64,000 nucleotides of DNA from Amycolatopsis balhimycina FH 1894 (GTDB lineage Bacteria > Actinomycetota > Actinomycetes > Mycobacteriales > Pseudonocardiaceae), in assembly GCF_000384295.1 (NCBI RefSeq), contig NZ_KB913037.1, positions 35,062 to 99,061 of the forward strand, in the 5' to 3' direction. The translations under genes were made by a program, and so were the position numbers. Positions 1 through 7,068 of the stretch are shown here, one piece after another. Each line of letters opens with the position of its first letter. Position 1 is the first letter of the stretch. The notes beneath the pieces are model-generated. The model was given only the letters and a program-made list of their open reading frames with translations, did no database searches and was not told where the DNA came from.

Positions 1-63
1 GTCCGCCCCGGCATGATGGGCCTGGTCTGGCAGGCGATCGCGGCTTGGCTGGAATCGCGATGA
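1..63 (+). CDS. C-terminal end of an upstream gene (partial)
   Basis: An open frame enters from the left edge and ends at TGA 61-63. Only about 20 residues are visible, ending in A-A-W-L-E-S-R, too few to identify a family. In the ramoplanin gene order a terminal NRPS carrying a C-terminal thioesterase precedes the type II thioesterase, and an alpha/beta-hydrolase tail would fit, but that is inference from context. The same strand and close spacing to the next gene suggest one operon. Confidence 0.5.
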   Translation, partial: VRPGMMGLVWQAIAAWLESR

Positions 64-86
64 CGGAAGGAAGGGAGAGAGCGGAC

Positions 87-797
87 ATGGGACGGACATC
101 CCTGGTGTGTGTGCCCTTCGCGGGGGCGGGCGCCTCGTTCTTCCACTCGTGGGCGGCGCTGACGGACGGGGACCCGCGGATCCTCGCGCTCCAGCTGCCC
201 GGGCGGGAATGGCGGCTTTCCGAGGACCCGTACCGGGACGTCGCGGAGGCCGCGGCCGGGCTGCTGCCCGCCGTCACCGGCGAACTCGGGCCGGGGGAGC
301 GGATCGCGGTCTTCGGCCACAGCCTCGGTGCGGTGCTCGCGTACGAACTCGCCCACCTGCTGGTGGCGAAGAGCGACGCCGACGTGGTGCGGTTGTTCGT
401 GAGTGGTTCGCCCGGTCCGTGGACGCGGCGGACGCGGCGCGCGACCGGCCTCCCCGACGAGGAGTTCCTGGTGCGGGTCAAGGAGTTCGCGAAGTACGAC
501 CACGAGGCGCTCGCCGAGCCGGACATGCGGGAGCTGATCCTGCCGACCCTGCGCGCGGACGTCGAGATGCACGAGAACTACGTGCCCACGACGGACCGGC
601 CGTTGCCGCGGCCGATCACCGCCGTGCGCGGGACCGAGGACGACCTGGTGACGGCCGGGCAGACCGGCGAATGGCTGCGGGCGACCAGCGCCGGGTTCGC
701 CCAGGCGGAGATCGAGGGCGGGCACATGTACATCGCGGAGGATCCCGGTGCCCTGCTGCGCCTGGTGAACGACGAACTCGCCCACCGAGAGTACTGA
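87..797 (+). CDS. type II (editing) thioesterase
   Basis: Alpha/beta-hydrolase of about 236 aa, the usual size for free-standing type II thioesterases, which remove wrong or stalled acyl groups from carrier proteins of NRPS/PKS lines in the cytoplasm. The sequence shows the N-terminal V-C-V-P-F-A-G-A-G-A-S-F-F motif (family form: FPHAGGGAxxF), the nucleophile elbow G-H-S-L-G (Ser about residue 80) and the C-terminal catalytic His in G-G-H-M-Y-I. Start: ATG 87 has a purine-rich GGAAGGGAGAG tract ending about 8 nt upstream. ATG 60, overlapping the preceding stop, and TTG 45 are in frame and would add residues outside the fold. It is followed after 9 nt by the dehydrogenase gene and probably shares an mRNA with it. 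Its substrate is presumably the adjacent lipopeptide assembly line. Confidence 0.9.
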   Translation: MGRTSLVCVPFAGAGASFFHSWAALTDGDPRILALQLPGREWRLSEDPYRDVAEAAAGLLPAVTGELGPGERIAVFGHSLGAVLAYELAHLLVAKSDADVVRLFVSGSPGPWTRRTRRATGLPDEEFLVRVKEFAKYDHEALAEPDMRELILPTLRADVEMHENYVPTTDRPLPRPITAVRGTEDDLVTAGQTGEWLRATSAGFAQAEIEGGHMYIAEDPGALLRLVNDELAHREY

Positions 798-806
798 GGA
801 GGGGCC

Positions 807-1631
807 ATGCGACTCGCCGGCAAGACCGCGATCGTCACCGGGGCCGCCCGCGGCCTCGGCCGGGCCTGCGCGGTCGCCTTCGCCCGCGAGGGCGCCGATC
901 TCGTCCTCCTCGACGTCTGTGCGGACCTGCCCGGCGTGTCGTATCCGCTCGGCAGCGCGAGCCAGCTCGCGCACACCGCCGACCTGTGCCGCGAGCGGGG
1001 TGCCGCCGTGCTGACCCGGCACGCGGACGTTCGTGATCTCGTCGCGCTGCGGCAGGTCGTCGACGACGCCCACGGCTGGAGCGGGCGGATCGACGTGCTG
1101 GTCAACAACGCCGGGATCGCCACGCCGTCGGGCACGCCCACCGACGAGATCACCGAGGACGAATGGCAGCTCATGATCGACGTGGACCTCTCCGGCGCCT
1201 GGCGCGCGACGGCCGCGGTCGGCAAGATCATGACCGCCCAGCGCGGCGGCAGCATCATCAACGTGGCTTCGACGGCCGGGCTGGTCGGGTACCGCCACTT
1301 CGCCGGATACGTCGCGGCCAAGCACGGCGTCATCGGGCTCACCAAGGCCGCGGCGCTCGACTTCGCGCCGGTGAAGGTCCGGGTCAACGCGCTCTGCCCG
1401 GGGTCGGTCCGGGACGATCCCGCGGTGGAGGGCCGGATGCTGGCCGAGATCGCCAGGTCGCTGCGGGTACCGGCCGGCGAGCACGAAGCGGCGTTCGTCC
1501 AGTCGCAGCCCATGAACGCCCTGATCGAGCCAGGAGACGTCGCCGAGGCGGCCGTCTGGCTCGCCTCCGACGGCTCGCGGCAGGTCACCGGGTCGGTCGT
1601 CACCGTCGACGGTGGGTTCACGGCCCGCTGA
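807..1631 (+). CDS. SDR oxidoreductase, resembling mycofactocin-coupled SDRs
   Basis: Classical short-chain dehydrogenase/reductase, 274 aa, preceded by a strong GAGGAGG site. Visible motifs: cofactor-binding T-G-A-A-R-G-L-G-R (residues 11-19), N-N-A-G, the active-site Y-V-A-A-K, and the C-terminal D-G-G-F-T. Between the Rossmann entry and the next strand it carries an insert with Y-P-L-G-S-A-S-Q-L followed by D-V-R-D, which I associate with mycofactocin-dependent SDRs (YPLATPEDL in the family) that hold NAD tightly; this sub-family call is from memory. It lies between the type II thioesterase and the A-T NRPS gene, the place taken by an SDR in the ramoplanin cluster as I remember it. A role in acyl-chain oxidation or reduction is possible; the substrate cannot be read from sequence. 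Confidence 0.85.
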   Translation: MRLAGKTAIVTGAARGLGRACAVAFAREGADLVLLDVCADLPGVSYPLGSASQLAHTADLCRERGAAVLTRHADVRDLVALRQVVDDAHGWSGRIDVLVNNAGIATPSGTPTDEITEDEWQLMIDVDLSGAWRATAAVGKIMTAQRGGSIINVASTAGLVGYRHFAGYVAAKHGVIGLTKAAALDFAPVKVRVNALCPGSVRDDPAVEGRMLAEIARSLRVPAGEHEAAFVQSQPMNALIEPGDVAEAAVWLASDGSRQVTGSVVTVDGGFTAR

Positions 1632-1657
1632 ACGGGCCTCGGTCCCGACATAGGGAG

Positions 1658-4243
1658 ATGGATGTGGTCGTCCCTTCGCAGTCGTCCGGGAACGCCAGGC
1701 ACTGCCACGCGCTGCGTCTCCGGCTCGAGACCCCGCCCGACGCCGGGACACTCGCCAAGCGCTTCGCGAGCTTCGCCGAGCCCGGTGCGCTCTGGGCCGA
1801 GCGTGTCCCCTTCGCCGGCGATGATCCGGCCGGCTGCCGCCGCCGTGCCCGCGAGCTGGCCCGGCCCGTCGATGCCCGTCGCGGTGCACGAGCCGCCCTG
1901 ATCGAATACTCCGACGGCCGGGCCGACCTGGTGGTCGTCGCGCACCGGGCCGCGTTCGACGGCCTGGCGTTGCGGCTGCTCGCCGCCGCGACGCTCGACG
2001 GCGGACCGGCGCCCGCGCGGGCCGAGGGCCGCGCACGGCCGTCCGAAGCCGACCACGTACCCGCTTGGGGACTGGGTGACCGAAGGCTCGGCCACGACGA
2101 GCCGGCCGAATTCCGGGTCACGTTGCCGTCCGGCACCGACCGGGACCCCGAGCGCTGGGAGGCGGCGCTCGCCGCGGTCCTCACCCGGTACGAACCGGGG
2201 GAACCGCCCGGGCGGCCCGCCGGCGCGGGCGTGCTCTTCGATCTCGACGGCGAAGGAGAGTACGTGCCTTGTCTGGCACCCCCGTTCCCGCTGACCGTCA
2301 CGGTCGGCCGTGGCACGGGCGGCACGGCCGAGCTGCGGTGCCAGTACCGGCCCGGCCGCGTGAGCCCGCCGGTCGCCGCCCAGTTCGTCCGGCATCTGAT
2401 CGAGGCCCACCGGAGTGCGGGGGCCGGCATCTTCGACGCGGCAGAGCGAGAACGCGTGCTGGCGCTGGGACGCCCGTCGCGCGTCCTGACGAGCACGCCG
2501 CGCCGCATTCCGGAGGTGTTCGCCGAGCGTGCTGCCGAACGGCCCGACGCGATCGCATTGTCCGATGAGGACGGTCAGGTCACCTACGCCGAGCTCGACC
2601 GGTGGTCCGACCGGCTCGCCAACGGCCTGCGCGCGGCCGGGGTGGGCACCGGCGCCCTCGTCGGTGTCTGTCTCGACCGGTCGGCGGAGCTGGTGGCGGT
2701 CCTGCTCGCCGTGCTCAAGGCGGGTGCCGCCTACGTGCCGCTCGATCCGGCCTATCCGGCCGAGCGCCTCGCCTACACGGTCGAGGACGCACGACTCGCC
2801 GTCGTGATCACCACGCACACCGGGTTTCCCGGCTGCCGGGGAGTACGGGTGCTGACACCCGGGTCGGTCGCCGAGCCGGGCGACACCGGCCGCCCGCCCG
2901 CCGTCGGCACCGGTCCGGAGGAAGCGGCGTACGTCATCTACACCTCGGGCTCCACCGGCAGGCCCAAGGGGGTGCTCGTCTCGCACGTCAACGTCGTCGC
3001 GCTGGTGGACGCCACCCGGGACGACTTCGCACTCGGCGCCGCCGACGTGTGGACGTTCTTTCACTCCATCGCGTTCGACTTCTCGGTCTGGGAGATCTGG
3101 GGCTGCCTGCTCACGGGCGGCCATCTCGTCGTCGTCCCGTACTGGGTGTCGCGGTCGCCGGAACAGGTTCACGAGCTGCTGGCCGAGCGCGGGGTCACCG
3201 TGCTGAGCCAGACGCCGTCGGCGTTCGCGCCGCTCGCGGAGGTGGACCGCACGCGCCACGAGCGGCTGCCGGTCCGGCTGGTGGTCTTCGGGGGTGAGCC
3301 GCTGGACACCAGGAGCCTGCTGCCGTGGCTGGACCGGTACCCCGAGACCCGCTGCCGCCTGGTGAACATGTTCGGCATCACCGAGACCACGGTGCACGTC
3401 ACCGCGGAGACCATCACGCGGTGGCACGCTCTCACCGGGTCGAGGTCGGTCGGCAGGCCGATCCCCGGCTGGCGGGTGTCCGTGCTGGACGAACGCGGGC
3501 GGCTCGTCCCGCCGGGCGTGGCGGGCGAGATCCACGTCGCCGGCAGCGGCGTCGCGCTCGGTTATCTGCACCGGCCCCGGCTGACCGGGGAACGGTTCCC
3601 GCGCGATCCCTTCGGCGCCGGGCGGATGTATCGCACCGGTGACCGCGGACGGCTGCGGCCGGACGGCGTGCTGGAGCACCTCGGCCGCCTCGACAACCAG
3701 GTCAAGCTGCGCGGGTTCCGCATCGAGCTGGACGAGATCCGGTCCGTGCTGGTGGAATGCGCCGGGGTGGTGGCGGCCGCGGTCACGCTGCACCGGGCCG
3801 ACGCGGCGGCCGCCGCCACCGACCGGCTCGACGCGTATGTCGTGCTCTCGGAGGGGACCACGGCGGCGGTGCGGGAACGGATCGGCCGTATCCTGCCGGA
3901 CCACATGGTGCCGGCGACCGTCACCGCGCTGCCCGCGCTTCCGATGACCGCCAACGGGAAAGTGGACCTCGCCGCGCTCCCCGGGCCCGCCGCGCCGGAA
4001 CCCGGGGCCGAGGACGAACCTCCGGCCGGGGACGACCTCACCGGTGAGCTGCTGGCGGTGTGGCGGCAGGTGCTCGGCTCCGCCGTCGGCGCGACCGACA
4101 GTTTTTGGGAACTGGGCGGGAATTCACTGCTCGCCATGCGGATCGCGGCGGCCATGCGCGAGCGCGGGCTGCCGCCACTGCATCCGCGTGCGCTCTACCT
4201 CAACCCCACGGTGCGCGCGCTGGCGGCCGCGCTGCGGTCCTGA
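1658..4243 (+). CDS. free-standing NRPS: degenerate C - A (Thr-like) - PCP
   Basis: 861 aa. Residues 1-265 resemble a condensation domain, but the HHxxxDG motif reads H-R-A-A-F-D-G (about residue 94): the catalytic second His is Arg, so it should not condense. The adenylation domain spans about 285-775: A3 Y-T-S-G-S-T-G-R-P-K-G (about 427), A4 F-D-F-S-V-W-E-I-W, A5 N-M-F-G-I-T-E-T, A8 R-T-G-D...K-L-R-G-F-R-I-E, A10 N-G-K. A carrier domain with G-G-N-S-L (Ser about 823) ends the protein; there is no thioesterase. By alignment to the Phe/Thr pattern the pocket reads D-F-W-S-V-G-M-V-H, closest to the Thr code D-F-W-N-I-G-M-V-H. This suits an in-trans Thr supplier such as Ramo17. Start: ATG 1658 is used, but GGGAG at 1653-1657 sits better for in-frame GTG 1664. 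Confidence 0.9.
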   Translation: MDVVVPSQSSGNARHCHALRLRLETPPDAGTLAKRFASFAEPGALWAERVPFAGDDPAGCRRRARELARPVDARRGARAALIEYSDGRADLVVVAHRAAFDGLALRLLAAATLDGGPAPARAEGRARPSEADHVPAWGLGDRRLGHDEPAEFRVTLPSGTDRDPERWEAALAAVLTRYEPGEPPGRPAGAGVLFDLDGEGEYVPCLAPPFPLTVTVGRGTGGTAELRCQYRPGRVSPPVAAQFVRHLIEAHRSAGAGIFDAAERERVLALGRPSRVLTSTPRRIPEVFAERAAERPDAIALSDEDGQVTYAELDRWSDRLANGLRAAGVGTGALVGVCLDRSAELVAVLLAVLKAGAAYVPLDPAYPAERLAYTVEDARLAVVITTHTGFPGCRGVRVLTPGSVAEPGDTGRPPAVGTGPEEAAYVIYTSGSTGRPKGVLVSHVNVVALVDATRDDFALGAADVWTFFHSIAFDFSVWEIWGCLLTGGHLVVVPYWVSRSPEQVHELLAERGVTVLSQTPSAFAPLAEVDRTRHERLPVRLVVFGGEPLDTRSLLPWLDRYPETRCRLVNMFGITETTVHVTAETITRWHALTGSRSVGRPIPGWRVSVLDERGRLVPPGVAGEIHVAGSGVALGYLHRPRLTGERFPRDPFGAGRMYRTGDRGRLRPDGVLEHLGRLDNQVKLRGFRIELDEIRSVLVECAGVVAAAVTLHRADAAAAATDRLDAYVVLSEGTTAAVRERIGRILPDHMVPATVTALPALPMTANGKVDLAALPGPAAPEPGAEDEPPAGDDLTGELLAVWRQVLGSAVGATDSFWELGGNSLLAMRIAAAMRERGLPPLHPRALYLNPTVRALAAALRS

Positions 4244-4415
4244 GAGCCTGTTTGGGCACTTTTCTCGGCCGGTGCGGTATGGCGCCCGCGGCGATGCGCA
4301 CGCTTCTTTTCGGAGAAGTAATTGATCACACGGAAGTCAGGATCGATTCCGTGCGTGTCGCGTGGACGGAATGGAATCGTCGCGATACCGGAAACGCTCG
4401 TCAAAACCGGCGGCG

Positions 4416-4441
4416 GCCACCGCGGGGGAAAGTTCGGTGGC
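4416..4441. terminator. possible weak convergent terminator
   Basis: A 7-bp inverted repeat (gccaccg / cggtggc, 12-nt loop) lies between the convergent ends of the A-T NRPS gene and the response regulator gene. It has no T-tract. The rest of the 247-bp gap shows nothing I can name. Confidence 0.3.
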
Positions 4442-4490
4442 TATTCCGGCCGGCTACCTGAGGTCTGCAACCATGGCTTGAGGCGCGTCG

Positions 4491-5156
4491 TCACGTGGCA
4501 CTGTGGACGATGCGGTTTTCCCAGGCCCACGCGGCGATCCCGACCCGGTTGCGCACCCCGAGCTTGGTCTGGATGCCGGAGATGTGGCTCTTGACCGTGC
4601 TGAGGGAGATGAACAGCTCGGCGGCGATCTCCCGGTTGGTGAGACCCCGCGCGACGGTCCGCACGACCTCGATCTCCCGTTCGGACAGCGACATCTCCTG
4701 CGCCGGTACGGCGTGCGACACGTCGCCGGTGCTGTTCAGGTGCTTCAACAGCCGGAGCGTGACCGAAGGGGAGACCAGCGCCTCGCCGTCATGGGCGGCG
4801 CGCACCGCCTCGATGAGCAGGGTGGGCCCGGCATCCTTGAGGACGAATCCGACCGCGCCACCGCGCAGAGCCCCGTAGACGTACTCGTCGAGATCGAACG
4901 TGGTGACCACGACAACCCGCATCGGATCGGCCGTCCCGGGACCCGCCAAGGCGCGGGCGACCTGGATGCCGTCGAGCTTGGGCATCCTGATGTCCACCAG
5001 GCACACGTCCGGCCGCAGCCGCCTGGCCATGGCGATCGCCTCGGCACCGTCCTCGGCTTCCCCGACGACTTCGATGTCGGGCTGGTCCTCCAGGAGCAGC
5101 CGCAGGCCGGCGCGGATCATCGCCTGGTCGTCGGCGAGCAGGACCTTGATGGTCAT
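4491..5156 (-). CDS. NarL/LuxR-family two-component response regulator
   Basis: 221 aa. The N-terminal receiver domain starts V-L-L-A-D-D-Q, with the phospho-acceptor Asp in C-L-V-D-I-R-M-P (about residue 54), a Thr in the V-V-T-T-F switch region and the conserved Lys in L-K-D-A. The C-terminal LuxR helix-turn-helix contains L-S-E-R-E-I-E-V-V, G-L-T-N-R-E-I-A and S-T-V-K-S-H-I. It is a DNA-binding response regulator phosphorylated by the kinase encoded immediately upstream. Its ATG overlaps the kinase stop by 4 nt (ATGA), so translation is coupled. In ramoplanin and enduracidin clusters a comparable kinase/regulator pair sits near the acyl-chain genes, so control of the left cluster is the simplest inference; no target site was identified. 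Confidence 0.93.
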   Translation of the reverse strand: MTIKVLLADDQAMIRAGLRLLLEDQPDIEVVGEAEDGAEAIAMARRLRPDVCLVDIRMPKLDGIQVARALAGPGTADPMRVVVVTTFDLDEYVYGALRGGAVGFVLKDAGPTLLIEAVRAAHDGEALVSPSVTLRLLKHLNSTGDVSHAVPAQEMSLSEREIEVVRTVARGLTNREIAAELFISLSTVKSHISGIQTKLGVRNRVGIAAWAWENRIVHSAT

Positions 5157-6289
5157 CGGGGCTCCCTGGTGGGGATGGGCAGCGTGGTCCGCACGGACCA
5201 GCCGGCCCCCGACGGCCGGGGACCGGCGGACAGCGAGCCGCCGAGCGTCTCCACCCGTTCGCGCATCCCGATCAGACCGTACCCCCCGCGGTGATGGGGG
5301 CGGGCGGAGCCCGGCGGGGCGTCGTCGACGACCTCGACGGTGACGCCCTCGGTGTCGCGGCCGACGGTCACGTCGACCGAACGGGCGTGGGGGGCGTGCC
5401 GCAGCACGTTCGTCAGCGCCTCCTGGACAATCCGGTACACGGTGCTGGTCACCTCGGGCGGCCAGTCCGGCTCGTCGTCGGGAACGCTCAGCCGGACCTG
5501 CGCACACTGTTTGCCGAACCGCTCGACCAGCGCACTCAGCCCCTCCGGTCCCGGCGATGCGGGGGCCACGTCCTCGGTGTCACGCAACAGTTCGACGACG
5601 CGGCGCATCGCGATCATGGCGTCGGAGCCCGCGGCCTCGATCTCGGTCAGCGACTCCGAAACCTTTTCCGGGTTTCGCCGCGCGACGACCTGGGCGGCCT
5701 GCGACTGGATCAGCATCCCGGTGATGTGGTGGGCCACGATGTCGTGCAGTTCCCTGGCGAGCTCCAGCCGTTCGGCCCGGCGCACCCGGTCGGCGGCCGC
5801 CCGTGCTTTGGCGTCGAGCAGCCGCAGCGCAAGCCCGGCCGCGAGCCCCGCCAGCCAGGTCGCGGCGGCGATGGCGGGTACGGCCGACGTCGGCCCGGCG
5901 GCGAGCTGAGCGGCGATCACCACCAGCCCGGCGCCCACGATGAGACCGGCCCGGACCGGCGCCAGCGTCCTGACCGCCGAGCCGATGAGCACCGCGAGGC
6001 CGAGCGCCGTGGCAGGCCCCGGTTCGGCGGGAAGACGGCCGGCGAACAGCATTCCGAGCAGAACCGCGAGTGCCGCGACCGCCAGGCCCGCGACCGCGGT
6101 CCAGGTCCGCTCCCGGCGGCGCGCGACCGCGAGCCCGCACACCACCGCGGCGGCGATGGCGCCCGGAACCCAGGACGCGCCACCCCAGCTCCTCGCGAGG
6201 GCGAAGGCTTGGAGGACGATCGCGCCGAGGAAGAGGATGCCGAGCCCGGCGTCGGAAGCGACCTTGACCCAGCGGTCCGGAATGGTCAC
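5153..6289 (-). CDS. membrane sensor histidine kinase (HisKA_3/NarX type)
   Basis: About 378 aa from GTG 6289. The N-terminal third is hydrophobic with several membrane segments, including S-W-G-G-A-S-W-V-P-G. It is followed by the dimerisation/phospho-acceptor helix E-L-A-R-E-L-H-D-I-V-A-H-H (His about residue 180), an N-box V-Q-E-A-L-T-N-V-L-R-H-A and the ATP-lid region G-Y-G-L-I-G-M-R-E-R. This is the standard layout of kinases partnered with NarL-type regulators. The reading frame stays open far upstream, but codons before 6289 run through a hairpin and have no homology, so GTG 6289 (V-T-I-P-D-R-W) is chosen; no clear Shine-Dalgarno is visible. The membrane domain closely resembles the separate protein encoded just upstream (6418-6957). 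Confidence 0.88.
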   Translation of the reverse strand: MTIPDRWVKVASDAGLGILFLGAIVLQAFALARSWGGASWVPGAIAAAVVCGLAVARRRERTWTAVAGLAVAALAVLLGMLFAGRLPAEPGPATALGLAVLIGSAVRTLAPVRAGLIVGAGLVVIAAQLAAGPTSAVPAIAAATWLAGLAAGLALRLLDAKARAAADRVRRAERLELARELHDIVAHHITGMLIQSQAAQVVARRNPEKVSESLTEIEAAGSDAMIAMRRVVELLRDTEDVAPASPGPEGLSALVERFGKQCAQVRLSVPDDEPDWPPEVTSTVYRIVQEALTNVLRHAPHARSVDVTVGRDTEGVTVEVVDDAPPGSARPHHRGGYGLIGMRERVETLGGSLSAGPRPSGAGWSVRTTLPIPTREPR

Positions 6290-6309
6290 GTCGGTCAGAT
6301 TACCAAATC

Positions 6310-6350
6310 GCCGTCCGGCGGCCGTGCCGCTCAGCGGACCGCCGGACGGC
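6310..6350 (-). terminator. 12-bp hairpin between membrane protein and kinase genes
   Basis: Perfect 12-bp arms (gccgtccggcgg / ccgccggacggc) with a 17-nt loop. They lie 68 bp after the stop of the membrane protein gene and 21 bp before the kinase start, all on the minus strand. There is no T-tract, which is common for high-GC actinomycete terminators. It could end or attenuate the upstream transcript before the kinase/regulator pair. Confidence 0.55.
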
Positions 6351-6417
6351 ACGACGGGGGCGGCTCGCGGGTCGGCGGGCCGGGCGGATTCGGTGCTGTG
6401 CGGGTCTTCGCGCACGG

Positions 6418-6957
6418 TTACCGCTGGGGCGAACCGGACGACCAGGAGGAGCGCCGCGCCGGGCCGTTGGCCCGTGAGGCGCGGTCGACGGCCCGCAGCG
6501 ACAGTCCCAGCACAAGGGCGCCGGCCATGCCCATCGTGGCCAGGTACGTCACCGCGGTCCGCCCGTCGACCCAGGCGCCGATGGTCACCAGGACGCCGCC
6601 GAGGGCAATGCCGGTGGCCGGCCCGAGGGGGAGCGTCCGGAGTGCGGAGCCGACGAGCACCGCCATGGCCAGCGCCGTGATGGGCGCGGGTTCCTGGGGC
6701 ATGGAGTGGCCGGTGACGATGGACACCACGACGGCGACGGCGGTGACGGCCACGCCCGCTCCGGCGATCAGCGTCTTCTGCCGTTCGCGCAGGAGGGCCA
6801 GCGCGCACACCACCACCGAGACGACCGAACCGAACACCCAGGACGCGCCGCCCCAGCTGTCCATGAGCATGTACGCCGTGAAGACGATCCCCGCGGTGAA
6901 CACGGCGCCGAGCCCGACGTTGACCATCATTCCCGCTGGTCGATCCGCTGAAGTCAT
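6418..6957 (-). CDS. membrane protein, paralogue of the adjacent kinase sensor domain
   Basis: 179 aa, ATG start, TAA stop. It has four or five hydrophobic segments and no kinase or catalytic motifs. V-G-L-G-A-V-F...D-S-W-G-G-A-S-W-V-F-G and the following helices align with A-G-L-G-I-L-F...R-S-W-G-G-A-S-W-V-P-G at the N-terminus of the histidine kinase encoded downstream, and the later segment V-L-V-G-S-A-L-R-T-L matches V-L-I-G-S-A-V-R-T-L. It therefore looks like a tandem duplicate of the sensor/membrane domain that lost or never had the kinase part. It may modulate the kinase, sense the same signal, or confer self-protection; none of these can be decided from sequence. Confidence 0.75.
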   Translation of the reverse strand: MTSADRPAGMMVNVGLGAVFTAGIVFTAYMLMDSWGGASWVFGSVVSVVVCALALLRERQKTLIAGAGVAVTAVAVVVSIVTGHSMPQEPAPITALAMAVLVGSALRTLPLGPATGIALGGVLVTIGAWVDGRTAVTYLATMGMAGALVLGLSLRAVDRASRANGPARRSSWSSGSPQR

Positions 6958-7068
6958 GCGGCTCAGAGTAGGAAGCGCGGGCGCGGGGGCGAACCGGCCG
7001 AAAGTACAGGAGAGCGCCTGACAGCCGTGCTTTCGGCCGGTATTCGACGCCGCTCCGGCCCTCGTCGC

